DNA of 37,756 bases from Bacteroidales bacterium (GTDB taxonomy: Bacteria; Bacteroidota; Bacteroidia; Bacteroidales; P3), in contig JAISUE010000062.1 of NCBI GenBank assembly GCA_031272245.1, positions 1 through 37,756 of the forward strand, written 5' to 3'. Positions 23,862 to 32,780 of the stretch are shown here, piece by piece. The notes under the pieces were generated by a model that saw only the letters and a list, made by a program, of their open reading frames with translations, had not been told where the DNA came from and made no database searches. Every line of letters starts with the position of its first letter. Within the stretch, counting starts at the first letter, position 1. A program made the position numbers and the translations under genes.

Positions 23862-26381
23862 ATGGAATCAGAAAACGAGAAAATTCAACGGGTAAATATT
23901 GAAACCCAAATGAAAAAAGCATACATTGATTATGCTATGAGTGTGATAGTTTCAAGAGCTTTACCCGATGCACGAGACGGCTTAAAGCCTGTTCATCGCC
24001 GTATTCTCTATACAATGGGAGAGATGGGGTTGTCTTTCAGTGCCAAAACGAAGAAATCTGCCAGAATTGTTGGAGATGTTATGGGTAAATATCACCCTCA
24101 CGGAGACAGTTCTATTTATTTGGCTATGGTAAGAATGGCTCAATGGTGGTCAATGCGTTATACTTTGGTAGAAGGACAAGGTAATTTTGGTTCAATAGAC
24201 CAAGATCCTCCAGCTGCAATGCGTTATACTGAAGCAAAAATGGCAAAAATTGCATCTGAAATGCTTGCAGATATTGACAAAGAAACTGTAGATTTTCAAA
24301 ATAATTATGATGATACATTAAAAGAACCTTCTGTACTTCCTACAAAAATTCCTCAATTACTTTTAAATGGAGCTAATGGTATTGCTGTTGGTATGGCTAC
24401 AAATATGGCACCTCATAATCTTACAGAAGTAATAAATGGTACTATTGCATACATTGATAATAATGATATTACAATAGATGAACTAATGCAGTACATAAAA
24501 GCTCCTGATTTTCCAACAGGAGGCATTATTTATGGTTACGAGGGAGTAAAAGAAGCTTTTCATACAGGAAGGGGACACGTCATAATTAGAGCTAATGCAA
24601 GTATAGAACAAGACAAACGCGGCGACCATGAACAAATAATTGTTACATCTGTTCCATATCAAGTATGTAAATCAGAAATGATTAAGCGTCAAGCTCAATT
24701 AGTAGAAGAGAAAAAGATAGAAGGTATTTCAAATATTAAGGATGAGAGTAGCAAGGAAGGTATTCGTATTGTGTACAAACTTAAACGTGATGCAATAAGT
24801 AATGTTGTATTAAATAAGTTATATCAATATTCAGATTTACAAACTTCTTTTTCTATCAATAATATAGCATTAGTAAAAGGTAGACCTCGTTTATTAAATC
24901 TAAAAGATTTGATAAAATGTTTTGTGGATCACAGACATGAAGTAGTGGAACGCAGAACTCGTTATGAATTGCGAAAAGCTGAAGAACGTGCTCATATACT
25001 TGAAGGATTATTAAAAGCTATAGATTACATAGATGAAATTATAGCAATTATTCGTTCTTCACAGACAGTTGTTGAAGCAAAACTTGCATTACAGGAACGT
25101 TGGGGATTTGATGATATACAAGCTGATGCAATCGTCAATATGAGACTTCGCCAACTTGCAGGCTTGGAAAGACAAAAGTTGCAAGATGAATATGATGAAT
25201 TGATTAAGTTTATTGAACGTTGTAAAGAAATATTATCAGATGAGAATGTTTTAAGAGAAGTAATAAAAAACGAACTCATTGAAGTAAAAGATAAATATGG
25301 TAATGAGCGTTTATCTAAAATAGAATATTCTTCTTCAGATTTTCGTATTGAAGATATGATAGCTAATGAAGAAGTTATTATTTCCATTTCACATTTAGGA
25401 TATATTAAACGCACACCTGCAAGAGAATATCACTTGCAACATAGAGGTGGAATCGGTTCAAAAGGAGGAAGTGTGCGTGATGAAGATTTCATAGAGCATA
25501 TTTATGTTGCTTCTAACCACGATTATATGTTGTTTTTTACTGAAAAAGGCAAGTGTTTTTGGTTACGTGTTTTTGAAATTCCTGAGGGAAGTAAGACTTC
25601 AAAAGGAAGAGCTATTCAAAATCTTTTAAATATTGAACAAGACGATATAATAAAAGCGTATGTTAATACTAAAGATTTAAAGAATACAGATTATATTAAC
25701 AACAATTATATAATACTCTGTACAAAAAAAGGCGTAATAAAGAAAACATCTCTTGAAGCATATTCACGTCCCCGTCAAAATGGAATTATAGCTATAACTA
25801 TAAAAGATGGAGATGAGTTATTGGAAGCGAAATTAACAAATGGGAATAATGAAATTTTGATGGCAGTTCGTTCAGGTAAATGTATTCGTTTTAATGAAAA
25901 AACTGTACGACCTATGGGACGTAACGCAGCAGGAGTTCGTGCCATAAGAATGAAATCTATAAAAGACGAAGTAATTGGAATGATTTGTATTGAAAATACA
26001 GAGAAAAATATTCTTGTAGTTTCCGAAAAAGGCTATGGAAAACGTTCAAATATAGATGAATACCGTCAAACAAATAGAGGAGCACAAGGAGTAAAAACTA
26101 TAAACATCACTGATAAAACAGGAAAATTAATAGCTATTAAAGATGTAACCGATAACGACGATTTAATGATTATGAATAAATCAGGTTTGACTATTCGTAT
26201 GGCAGTGTCAGATTTGCGAATAATGGGACGTGCAACGCAAGGAGTTCGTCTTATAAATATAAAAAATGGTGATGAAATAGCAGCCATTGCTCGTATAAAT
26301 AGAGAAGAATGTTATGAAGAAGAGAGCGAAAATCAAAATGGAGTAGGGGAGTTTAATGATAATAATGAAATTAACAGTTAA
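23862..26381 (+). CDS. gyrA: DNA gyrase subunit A
   Basis: Breakage-reunion subunit of the ATP-dependent topoisomerase that introduces negative supercoils, acting as GyrA2GyrB2. The 839-residue product begins near [30 protein letters not shown]. The catalytic tyrosine is Tyr122 in AAMRYTEAK. The quinolone-region [12 protein letters not shown] has Ser83 and Leu87 in E. coli numbering. Residue 114 is Gln in GSIDQDPP, where I expect Gly. The C-terminal pinwheel repeats (for example [32 protein letters not shown]) support GyrA over ParC. The GyrA box at 526-532 reads QHRGGIG, less basic than the QRRGGKG type. The next gene begins inside or just after its 3' end. Confidence 0.93.
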   Translation: MESENEKIQRVNIETQMKKAYIDYAMSVIVSRALPDARDGLKPVHRRILYTMGEMGLSFSAKTKKSARIVGDVMGKYHPHGDSSIYLAMVRMAQWWSMRYTLVEGQGNFGSIDQDPPAAMRYTEAKMAKIASEMLADIDKETVDFQNNYDDTLKEPSVLPTKIPQLLLNGANGIAVGMATNMAPHNLTEVINGTIAYIDNNDITIDELMQYIKAPDFPTGGIIYGYEGVKEAFHTGRGHVIIRANASIEQDKRGDHEQIIVTSVPYQVCKSEMIKRQAQLVEEKKIEGISNIKDESSKEGIRIVYKLKRDAISNVVLNKLYQYSDLQTSFSINNIALVKGRPRLLNLKDLIKCFVDHRHEVVERRTRYELRKAEERAHILEGLLKAIDYIDEIIAIIRSSQTVVEAKLALQERWGFDDIQADAIVNMRLRQLAGLERQKLQDEYDELIKFIERCKEILSDENVLREVIKNELIEVKDKYGNERLSKIEYSSSDFRIEDMIANEEVIISISHLGYIKRTPAREYHLQHRGGIGSKGGSVRDEDFIEHIYVASNHDYMLFFTEKGKCFWLRVFEIPEGSKTSKGRAIQNLLNIEQDDIIKAYVNTKDLKNTDYINNNYIILCTKKGVIKKTSLEAYSRPRQNGIIAITIKDGDELLEAKLTNGNNEILMAVRSGKCIRFNEKTVRPMGRNAAGVRAIRMKSIKDEVIGMICIENTEKNILVVSEKGYGKRSNIDEYRQTNRGAQGVKTINITDKTGKLIAIKDVTDNDDLMIMNKSGLTIRMAVSDLRIMGRATQGVRLINIKNGDEIAAIARINREECYEEESENQNGVGEFNDNNEINS

Positions 26382-26406
26382 AATGAATAATAAAACATTT
26401 ACCACA

Positions 26407-27663
26407 ATGAAAAAAATGATTTTATTCATAATCTTATTGGTTATGAGTTTGGGCTGTTTTGCTCAAACAATGAAAGTACAAAGTGCAATAGCAGATTTTA
26501 ATGCTCAACGTTACGGGCGTGCAAAAGAAAATATAGATGCCGCTGTTCAGGATGAAAAAACTAAAACAGAGCCAAAGACTTGGTATTATTCAGGTCTAAT
26601 TTATGCTAAACTCGTAGAATTAGCAACTTCAAGTGAATCTAAAGATGAAAAACTTTTCAAAAAACAAAAGATTAGTGAGCCTGTAGATACGTTAGCTTAT
26701 AGAGCTAAAAATTCTCTTATGAAATCTATTGAAATAGAAAAAACAGCAAAAACGCAAGAGTTCATACAAAATGCTATGCAAACATTAGATTTTGTTTCTC
26801 AATATTTCATTCGTCAATGTTATGATTTGTTTAATACTCAAAAATACAACGAAGCAATAAATCTTTCTTCTGAAGTAGCTAAAATGGGTGATTTAACAAA
26901 GTCGGAGAGCGGAAAAATATTTTCAATCAATGCCAAATACATTATAGCATCCGCTTATAAAGAATTGAAAAATAATGAAAAAGCAAATGAAATGTACAGA
27001 GAATTGGTTAGATTAAAAACAGGAGAAATGGATGTATATCTGAATTTATTTGCTGCAAATTTGGCAGAAAAGGATACAACAAAAGCAATCAATGTTTTGA
27101 AAGCCGGTATTAAAAATATTCCTGATACAACTCAAGGAAATTTTCAAGTAAAATCTGCCTTGGCAGGTTTATATTTGAGAATGGGGAATACAGAAGAAGG
27201 CAATAAACTTGTAGATGACTTGATAACAAAGACAGGTAATAATTTTCAAAAATTAAATACTTTAGCAAATGAATTAAGTACAGCAGGGGGCGAACTTAAA
27301 GCAATAGAGTTGTATAATAAATCTTTACAGATTAAATCAGAACAAATTGGCGCTAACTTTGGATTAGGCTTAATACATTTTAACAAAGCAGCAGATTATG
27401 TACATATGGGGAATGAATTTGCAGATCAAGGCAAATATTCAGAAGCAGATAAACATGATGCTATGGCATTAGATGAATTTAAAAATGCTATTCCTTATTT
27501 CAACAAAGTTTTAGAATTAGATCCTAAAAATTTTAATTCATTGAGTGCTTTAAGAACGATATATTTAAGATTAAAACCAAGAGCAACTGAAGATGAAAAA
27601 GCATTATATGATACTGAATATCAAAAAGTGGATGCAGTTTATCAAAGTTTAATAAAGAAATAA
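26407..27663 (+). CDS. Secreted tetratricopeptide-repeat protein
   Basis: Periplasmic TPR protein of unknown partner. From the ATG at 26407 it is 418 residues: MKKMILFIILLVMSLGCFAQ is a signal peptide with likely cleavage after FAQ, very similar to the signal of the gene at 12994-13704. The mature part consists of helix pairs with TPR-like spacing (SAIADFNAQRYGRAKENIDAAVQ; DLFNTQKYNEAINLSSEVAK; ASAYKELKNNEKANEMYRELV; SALAGLYLRMGNTEEGNKLVDDL; AIPYFNKVLELDPKNFNSLSAL). I used 26407 rather than the ATG at 26356, which overlaps gyrA and lies before the signal peptide. It is 25 bases after the gyrA stop, so the two are probably cotranscribed. The function is unknown. Confidence 0.85.
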   Translation: MKKMILFIILLVMSLGCFAQTMKVQSAIADFNAQRYGRAKENIDAAVQDEKTKTEPKTWYYSGLIYAKLVELATSSESKDEKLFKKQKISEPVDTLAYRAKNSLMKSIEIEKTAKTQEFIQNAMQTLDFVSQYFIRQCYDLFNTQKYNEAINLSSEVAKMGDLTKSESGKIFSINAKYIIASAYKELKNNEKANEMYRELVRLKTGEMDVYLNLFAANLAEKDTTKAINVLKAGIKNIPDTTQGNFQVKSALAGLYLRMGNTEEGNKLVDDLITKTGNNFQKLNTLANELSTAGGELKAIELYNKSLQIKSEQIGANFGLGLIHFNKAADYVHMGNEFADQGKYSEADKHDAMALDEFKNAIPYFNKVLELDPKNFNSLSALRTIYLRLKPRATEDEKALYDTEYQKVDAVYQSLIKK

Positions 27664-27688
27664 TCAAGTAATTTATAAATATATATTT

Positions 27689-27728
27689 AATAAATAGGGT
27701 TAAGCGATAGAACTTAATCCTATTTATT
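27689..27728 (+). terminator. Intrinsic terminator after gyrA-TPR
   Basis: A 16-base arm (27689-27704, AATAAATAGGGTTAAG) pairs with 27713-27728 with one G-T wobble and an 8-nt loop, followed by a T run (TTTTTTT). It ends the gyrA-TPR transcript. Confidence 0.85.
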
Positions 27729-27739
27729 TTTTTATTCAC

Positions 27740-27865
27740 TTTACATAATGTCAATTATGTGTAAAATTATTAGGTAATTGTAATTGATATTTATACAGCA
27801 ATTCAAAAAAATCTTCATTTTTAGATAAAAAGTCAAAATTTTTCACATAAAAATGAAGATTTTTT
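27740..27865. repeat. Two further dyads between the terminator and the GtrII-like gene
   Basis: The first is an imperfect dyad, TTTACATAAT (27740-27749) with ATTATGTGTAAA (27754-27765). The second is a perfect 18-base inverted repeat, 27806-27823 (AAAAAATCTTCATTTTTA) with 27848-27865, spacer 24, flanked by A and T runs. The second could be another bidirectional terminator; the reason for three dyads in 180 bases is not clear. Confidence 0.6.
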
Positions 27866-27898
27866 ATTTGCATGCAAAGTAATAATAATAAAAAAATG

Positions 27899-27906
27899 TA
27901 CATTTG
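27899..27906 (+). promoter_or_regulatory. -7 promoter element for the GtrII-like gene
   Basis: TACATTTG matches TAnnTTTG exactly, 31 bases before the ATG at 27938. No suitable -33 TTTG was found at normal spacing. Confidence 0.5.
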
Positions 27907-27937
27907 CAAACAAATCATAAAATAATTTATTATTGAT

Positions 27938-29563
27938 ATGGCAACAGACAAAAATAAAATAACATTTAAAACAAGTATATCTTATTTTGATGATAAAAAT
28001 ATCCTGAAAGATATTCTGATATTCTGTAAAAACAATATTTCTTTACTCGTTTTTACAGCATTAACTATACTTATAACTTATAGCATTTATATGTTCCACC
28101 CGACTATTGGTATTGATACAGAAGCTTTTTCATTTTCAAAATCACATTATACCAATTATCATATTTCAATAGGAAGATGGGGATTAGCTTTTTTTAGTGA
28201 ACTATGGACAATCAAATTTTTTAATCCATACTTAATCAGTATTTTATCGGCTGTAATTTTATTTTTTGCCGCAATTAGTTGGAGTTATCTTTTTTCTGTA
28301 TTTAACAAGAATAGAAAAATTAATAAATATTTTTTAATACCTTTTTCTATTCTCTTCATATCGTCTCCTTTTTGGATTGAACAATACTATTTTTTCTTAC
28401 AATCAGTTGAAGTATTTTTTGCTGTTTTCCTTTGCCCATTTATTATTTTAATGTTATATAAAAGTATTTTTTCTCAAAACTATTTATTTTTATTGGTAAG
28501 TGTTTTATTAACTACTTTTATTATTGCTATTTATCAAACAATGCTGCCTTTATTTGTTTGTGGGATATTTATTTGTTTTCTTTTCTTTGAAGAAAATTCT
28601 AATTATACATCTAAATTATATTTATTTACATTTATTAAACTTCTTATTTTCATTCTATTAGCAACTTTAACTTATTTTTTACTTAATAAACTGACATTAT
28701 CTCTTTTTCACATAAAAGCATCTGATTATATTTCTTCTATGAATACTTGGAGCTCAGATAGTTTAACTGAAAATTTTAATAAAATTCTTAATATAACTTA
28801 TTGCATAACGATAGAACCCGTATTGAAATTTATACACCATGATTATGTGGAAATAAATTATGTTACCCCCTTAATTATACCGTTATGTCTTACGTACATT
28901 TTAATAATTATTATCAACACCTTTAAACATATTAGCAAAGAAAGAAGATTATTATATATAATTGTTGGAATAAGTATTCCATTTTTTATAATAAGTTTGC
29001 CCGTTTTGAATGCAAATATGCCTCCTTTACGTGCTATGTATGTCGTTGTGCTTGTAACGGCATTTATGTTTTATTACCTTTTACTAACGAGTAAAAAGAA
29101 AGTTGTGCAGTATTTTATTTTTAGTACTATGCTTTTGGTATCTATTTGGCAAATTCAAATTAATTCACAACTGCAATACTCTGACACAATAAGATATAAT
29201 GAAGATATACGTATTTGTTATGAAATAGATAAATTAGTGAAACAAAATACTAATTTAAAAGAAAAAGAAATACATCTTGCTGTTTTTGGACGTTATACTA
29301 CCGTAGAACATTACAAACATATTTATATGAAAGGAGAAGTTATAGGAAATTCATGCTTTGAATACTGCAATTGGGGTGATGATATAACCAAACCGTCAAG
29401 AGGAAGTATTGCATTTATGAGAACAATAGGTATCAATTATACGTTACCAACTTCTGAAGAATTTACAAAAGCACAAAAATATCTTTCAACTATGGGAGTT
29501 TTTCCATCTGCAGATTGCATAAAAGTAATAGATAATTTAGCAATTATAAAACTATCAGAGTAA
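27938..29563 (+). CDS. GtrII-like membrane glucosyltransferase
   Basis: Integral membrane GT-C-type protein resembling the GtrII family, which adds glucosyl groups to O-antigen from a lipid-linked donor on the periplasmic side. The 541-residue product has a soluble N-terminal tail of about 32 residues, then about eleven membrane helices. After the first helix comes HPTIGIDTEAF at 54-64, where the Asp is a candidate catalytic residue, then IGRWGLAFFSELW at 78-90, a pattern I associate with this family. The last 130 residues are a soluble domain (ELD/KEKEIHLAVFGRYTTVEHY). The nearest clear polysaccharide cluster is more than 24 kb away. The family call is from topology and two motifs only; another GT-C or mannosyltransferase family is possible. 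Confidence 0.6.
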   Translation: MATDKNKITFKTSISYFDDKNILKDILIFCKNNISLLVFTALTILITYSIYMFHPTIGIDTEAFSFSKSHYTNYHISIGRWGLAFFSELWTIKFFNPYLISILSAVILFFAAISWSYLFSVFNKNRKINKYFLIPFSILFISSPFWIEQYYFFLQSVEVFFAVFLCPFIILMLYKSIFSQNYLFLLVSVLLTTFIIAIYQTMLPLFVCGIFICFLFFEENSNYTSKLYLFTFIKLLIFILLATLTYFLLNKLTLSLFHIKASDYISSMNTWSSDSLTENFNKILNITYCITIEPVLKFIHHDYVEINYVTPLIIPLCLTYILIIIINTFKHISKERRLLYIIVGISIPFFIISLPVLNANMPPLRAMYVVVLVTAFMFYYLLLTSKKKVVQYFIFSTMLLVSIWQIQINSQLQYSDTIRYNEDIRICYEIDKLVKQNTNLKEKEIHLAVFGRYTTVEHYKHIYMKGEVIGNSCFEYCNWGDDITKPSRGSIAFMRTIGINYTLPTSEEFTKAQKYLSTMGVFPSADCIKVIDNLAIIKLSE

Positions 29564-29569
29564 AAATAC

Positions 29570-29577
29570 TATCTTTG
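29570..29577 (+). promoter_or_regulatory. -7 promoter element for dnaB
   Basis: TATCTTTG matches TAnnTTTG exactly, 25 bases before the ATG at 29603 and 6 bases after the preceding stop codon. Confidence 0.5.
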
Positions 29578-29602
29578 CTAATACAAATTTTAATAAGTTT
29601 CT

Positions 29603-31144
29603 ATGGATAATATACGCACTTATAAAAAAGCAGATATGAGTTATGATCAGGCATTTGCCATTAATGGGAAAGTGCCACCTCAATCTATTGATATTGAAGA
29701 AAGCGTTTTAGGCGCTTTACTGTTAGATCAGGATGCTTTAGCTAACGTTATTGATGTTGTTAAACCTGAATACTTCTATGTACCTGAACATCAAGAGATA
29801 TTTAAAGCTATTTATCAACTTTTTTTAGACAATAAACCAATAGATATTCTCACCACTGTAGAAGAATTAAAAAAGTTAGGAAAATTAGAAGTAGCAGGTG
29901 GAGCTTATAAAATAGCATCACTTACAAATAGAGTTACTTCCGCTGCTCATATAGAATATCATGCAAGAATTTTGAGTGAAAAATTTATACAGCGAGAGCT
30001 GATACGCCTTTCTACAGAAACAATTAAGGAAGCTTACGATGAAACAACTGATGTATTAGGCTTATTAGATAAAACAGAAACAAAATTTTTAGAAATAAAT
30101 GACAGTAATTTCAATAGTGGATATAAAGAAATGCCTGCATTATGGAAACAAACTCTTAAAGAAATAGAAGATCTTAAACTTTCAGAAAATAATACTCTTG
30201 GTATTTCATCAGGTTTTATAGATTTAGATAGACAAATTGGTGGATTTCAAAAGGGAACATTAATTATTTTAGCAGCAAGACCTTCTATGGGTAAAACATC
30301 ACTTGCTCTTAATATAGCAAGAAATGTTGCTATTGATTTCAAAAAATCCGTAGCAATATTTTCTTTAGAAATGTCTGCATCAGAACTTATGAAACGACTT
30401 ATATCAAGCGAGGCAGAGATTACTTCAGAAAAATTTACTCGCGGCGACCAATTAGAATTTCATGAAATAGAACAACTAAAAATAAAATCAGAACCTCTTT
30501 ATAATGCTCCAGTATATATAGATGATACACCTGCTTTAACTATCTTTGAACTTCGTGCAAAATGCAGACGTTTGAAACAAAAACACAACATAGAAATGGT
30601 TTTCATTGATTATCTGCAATTAATGAGTGGTGGAGATTTCAAAGGTAGTGGAAACAGAGAACAGGAAATCAGTACAATTTCTCGCCAATTAAAAGCTTTG
30701 AGTAAAGAATTGGGTATTCCTGTTTTGGCATTATCTCAATTATCTCGTGCTGTTGAAACACGTGGAGGCACAAAAGAACCTATTTTGTCTGATTTGCGTG
30801 AGTCGGGAGCAATAGAACAAGATGCAGATATTGTAATGTTTATATATCGTCCGGATTATTACGGGATAACAGAACCTGATACTTTGGGAGAAACTCAAGG
30901 AATGGCTGATGTAATAGTAGCTAAACATCGTGCAGGTTCAACAGGAAAAGTACGTTTGAGATTTAAAAAGAACATAACCAAATTTGAAAATCGCAATCTA
31001 TTTGGTTCGGTTTCTAATACTTTTGATACTGGAAATACAAGTTTTGACTCCCCCACCCCTATAATATTACAATCAAAAGCTAATGCTAATGCATCAAATA
31101 GTGATTTTTTACCGCCAGATGAATACGGAGATATACCGTTTTAG
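29603..31144 (+). CDS. dnaB: Replicative DNA helicase DnaB
   Basis: Hexameric 5'-3' helicase at the replication fork. The 513-residue product has the N-terminal helical DnaB domain (GKVPPQSIDIEESVLGALLLDQDALANVIDVV), a linker region, and the RecA-like C-terminal domain with Walker A ARPSMGKTSLA (Lys231, Thr232). Further on are FSLEMSASELMKRL, FIDYLQLM (334-341), the arginine-containing NREQEISTISRQLKALSKEL and LSDLRESGAIEQDADIVMFIYRPDYY. There is no intein in the usual insertion sites, and the length is normal for Bacteroidetes. A serine/asparagine-rich tail follows the helicase core. It has its own -7 box. Confidence 0.97.
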   Translation: MDNIRTYKKADMSYDQAFAINGKVPPQSIDIEESVLGALLLDQDALANVIDVVKPEYFYVPEHQEIFKAIYQLFLDNKPIDILTTVEELKKLGKLEVAGGAYKIASLTNRVTSAAHIEYHARILSEKFIQRELIRLSTETIKEAYDETTDVLGLLDKTETKFLEINDSNFNSGYKEMPALWKQTLKEIEDLKLSENNTLGISSGFIDLDRQIGGFQKGTLIILAARPSMGKTSLALNIARNVAIDFKKSVAIFSLEMSASELMKRLISSEAEITSEKFTRGDQLEFHEIEQLKIKSEPLYNAPVYIDDTPALTIFELRAKCRRLKQKHNIEMVFIDYLQLMSGGDFKGSGNREQEISTISRQLKALSKELGIPVLALSQLSRAVETRGGTKEPILSDLRESGAIEQDADIVMFIYRPDYYGITEPDTLGETQGMADVIVAKHRAGSTGKVRLRFKKNITKFENRNLFGSVSNTFDTGNTSFDSPTPIILQSKANANASNSDFLPPDEYGDIPF

Positions 31145-31198
31145 TACTATTTACAAAGTCAAAAGAAGTTATTTTAATGTTAATTAAAAAATTTTTCG

Positions 31199-31206
31199 TA
31201 TTTTTG
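31199..31206 (+). promoter_or_regulatory. -7 promoter element for the basic protein at 31255
   Basis: TATTTTTG matches TAnnTTTG exactly, 48 bases before the ATG at 31255. Confidence 0.5.
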
Positions 31207-31254
31207 CATTTCCAATTACGACATAATTGATTTAATAATAATATATATTACGTT

Positions 31255-31839
31255 ATGCTAACGCGCAAATTTACAAGAGAAGAATATGCTTCGAGAAAAG
31301 AACAACGCAAAAAGATTTATGCTATAATTTTTGAGTTTGTCAATTTAAATGATGATTATTGGATTCCTTTTAAGAAACTTCGTAAAGTTTTGAAAAGAGT
31401 GGAAGATGCACAGATTTTCTTTGCACCATTTGTTGGAAAAGATGGAATGTTTATTGCATCAAAACTTGAAGAATTTAACCAGTTGTTAGATGCTCAATAT
31501 GAAATAATTATGGCTAAACAAAAAATTCTTGAAGAAAAGTTTGCTCAAATTACTGCTGCAAAGAAAGCCGCAAGAGAATCTAACCAAAGTAAAACAAAAA
31601 TAAAAGTTAAGAATAAGAAAACAGGACGTAAAACACCTAATGTTAAGGTTATTCGTCCTAATATTTCAAAGTTTTCACCTCTATCAAAACCTAATACATT
31701 TACACAAGAAGCACCAAAGGTTACTAATACCTTTGATGAAGAAGATGGACAAAGAAAACGCATTCGCAGAGTACGACTCACTGATGAGCAACGCAAAGTG
31801 CTTGAGCAATTAAGAAAAGAAAAAGAAAATAATAATTAA
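31255..31839 (+). CDS. Lysine-rich protein of unknown function
   Basis: I do not recognise a family. The 194-residue product has an ordered-looking N-terminal part, residues 1-85 (KFTREEYASRKEQRKKIYAI, DDYWIPFKKLRKVLKRVEDAQ), then a coiled-coil-like helix (85-112) and a very basic, lysine- and proline-containing linker (about 112-150). It ends in a second short helix, RIRRVRLTDEQRKVLEQLRKE. Basic composition suggests nucleic-acid or ribosome binding, which is inference only. No signal peptide or membrane segment. Coding evidence: a regular ATG, an exact -7 box, an uninterrupted frame and normal codon use. Its 3' end overlaps the convergent ispH stop by four bases. Confidence 0.7.
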   Translation: MLTRKFTREEYASRKEQRKKIYAIIFEFVNLNDDYWIPFKKLRKVLKRVEDAQIFFAPFVGKDGMFIASKLEEFNQLLDAQYEIIMAKQKILEEKFAQITAAKKAARESNQSKTKIKVKNKKTGRKTPNVKVIRPNISKFSPLSKPNTFTQEAPKVTNTFDEEDGQRKRIRRVRLTDEQRKVLEQLRKEKENNN

Positions 31840-32741
31840 TTTTTATTGTTATTCAAATAAAATAAATTAACTGTATGGGCAACTTCTTTCATTAACCACA
31901 TTGGAGTAGAAGTTGCCCCACTTATTCCTATGGAATTTATTTTTCCGGCAAATTTTATCTGTGCAATATTAAGTGTATTACTAACTTCTGTAGAAGAATT
32001 AAGTAGATAAGTGTATTGATTAGCTTCTTTACATATATTGAACAGATACATACCATTTGAAGAATTTGAGGACGAAACAAATAAAACTATCTGATGTTGT
32101 TGAGCAAATGCTTGAATAGAATCTTTTCTTTTCAGAACGTGTTTACAAATAGAATTAGTTATATTTATTTTTCTGCATTCTGCTCTCAATACTATCTCTT
32201 TTATTATTTCTGCATATTGTGTTTTATCCATTGTAGTTTGCGAAAAAATTGTGATATTTTGTTTAAAAAAGTTGTTTTTTACATCTTCTACCGAAGATAT
32301 AACTATTGCGTTATTATCTATTTGTCCTAATAATCCAAGAACTTCCGGATGACCTTTTTTACCTACAATTATAATTTCCGACAAACCTTTTACCTGATTC
32401 ATTATACAAGCTTTAATTTCTCGTTGTAATTTGCCAACGATTGGACAAGTGGCATCAATTATTGTTATTTCTCTTTCTTTTGCAGAAAAAAATGTTGAAG
32501 GAGGTTCTCCATGTGCACGAACAATTACTTTGCAATTAGACAGATTTTCAAATTCTTCATAATTTATTGTAACCAACCCCAAAGATTTTAATCTTTCAAC
32601 CTCTGTTTTGTTATGCACAATATCTCCAAGACAATAGATTGTTTCATCTTTACCTCTTTTTTTTAAACATATTTCCGCTGTATGTATAGCATTAACAACA
32701 CCGTGACAGAAACCTGCTTTACTGTCAATTTCTATTTTCAT
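31836..32741 (-). CDS. ispH: 4-hydroxy-3-methylbut-2-enyl diphosphate reductase IspH (LytB)
   Basis: [4Fe-4S] enzyme of the last step of the MEP pathway, giving IPP and DMAPP. The three cluster ligands are present: Cys12 (GFCHGV), Cys99 (DATCPIV) and Cys199 (NSICKHV). Also visible are RAHGEP, GHPEV with Glu133, the catalytic SQTT with Thr170, and ISGATSTP near the C-terminus. The 301-residue length is normal. It lies 39 bases downstream of corA on the same strand and has no clear promoter of its own, so it is likely read from the corA promoter. It overlaps the convergent gene at 31255-31839 by four bases. Confidence 0.97.
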   Translation of the reverse strand: MKIEIDSKAGFCHGVVNAIHTAEICLKKRGKDETIYCLGDIVHNKTEVERLKSLGLVTINYEEFENLSNCKVIVRAHGEPPSTFFSAKEREITIIDATCPIVGKLQREIKACIMNQVKGLSEIIIVGKKGHPEVLGLLGQIDNNAIVISSVEDVKNNFFKQNITIFSQTTMDKTQYAEIIKEIVLRAECRKINITNSICKHVLKRKDSIQAFAQQHQIVLFVSSSNSSNGMYLFNICKEANQYTYLLNSSTEVSNTLNIAQIKFAGKINSIGISGATSTPMWLMKEVAHTVNLFYLNNNKN

Positions 32742-32780
32742 ATTATTTTTATTTGTTGTTATGATTTTTTTTCTTACCTT

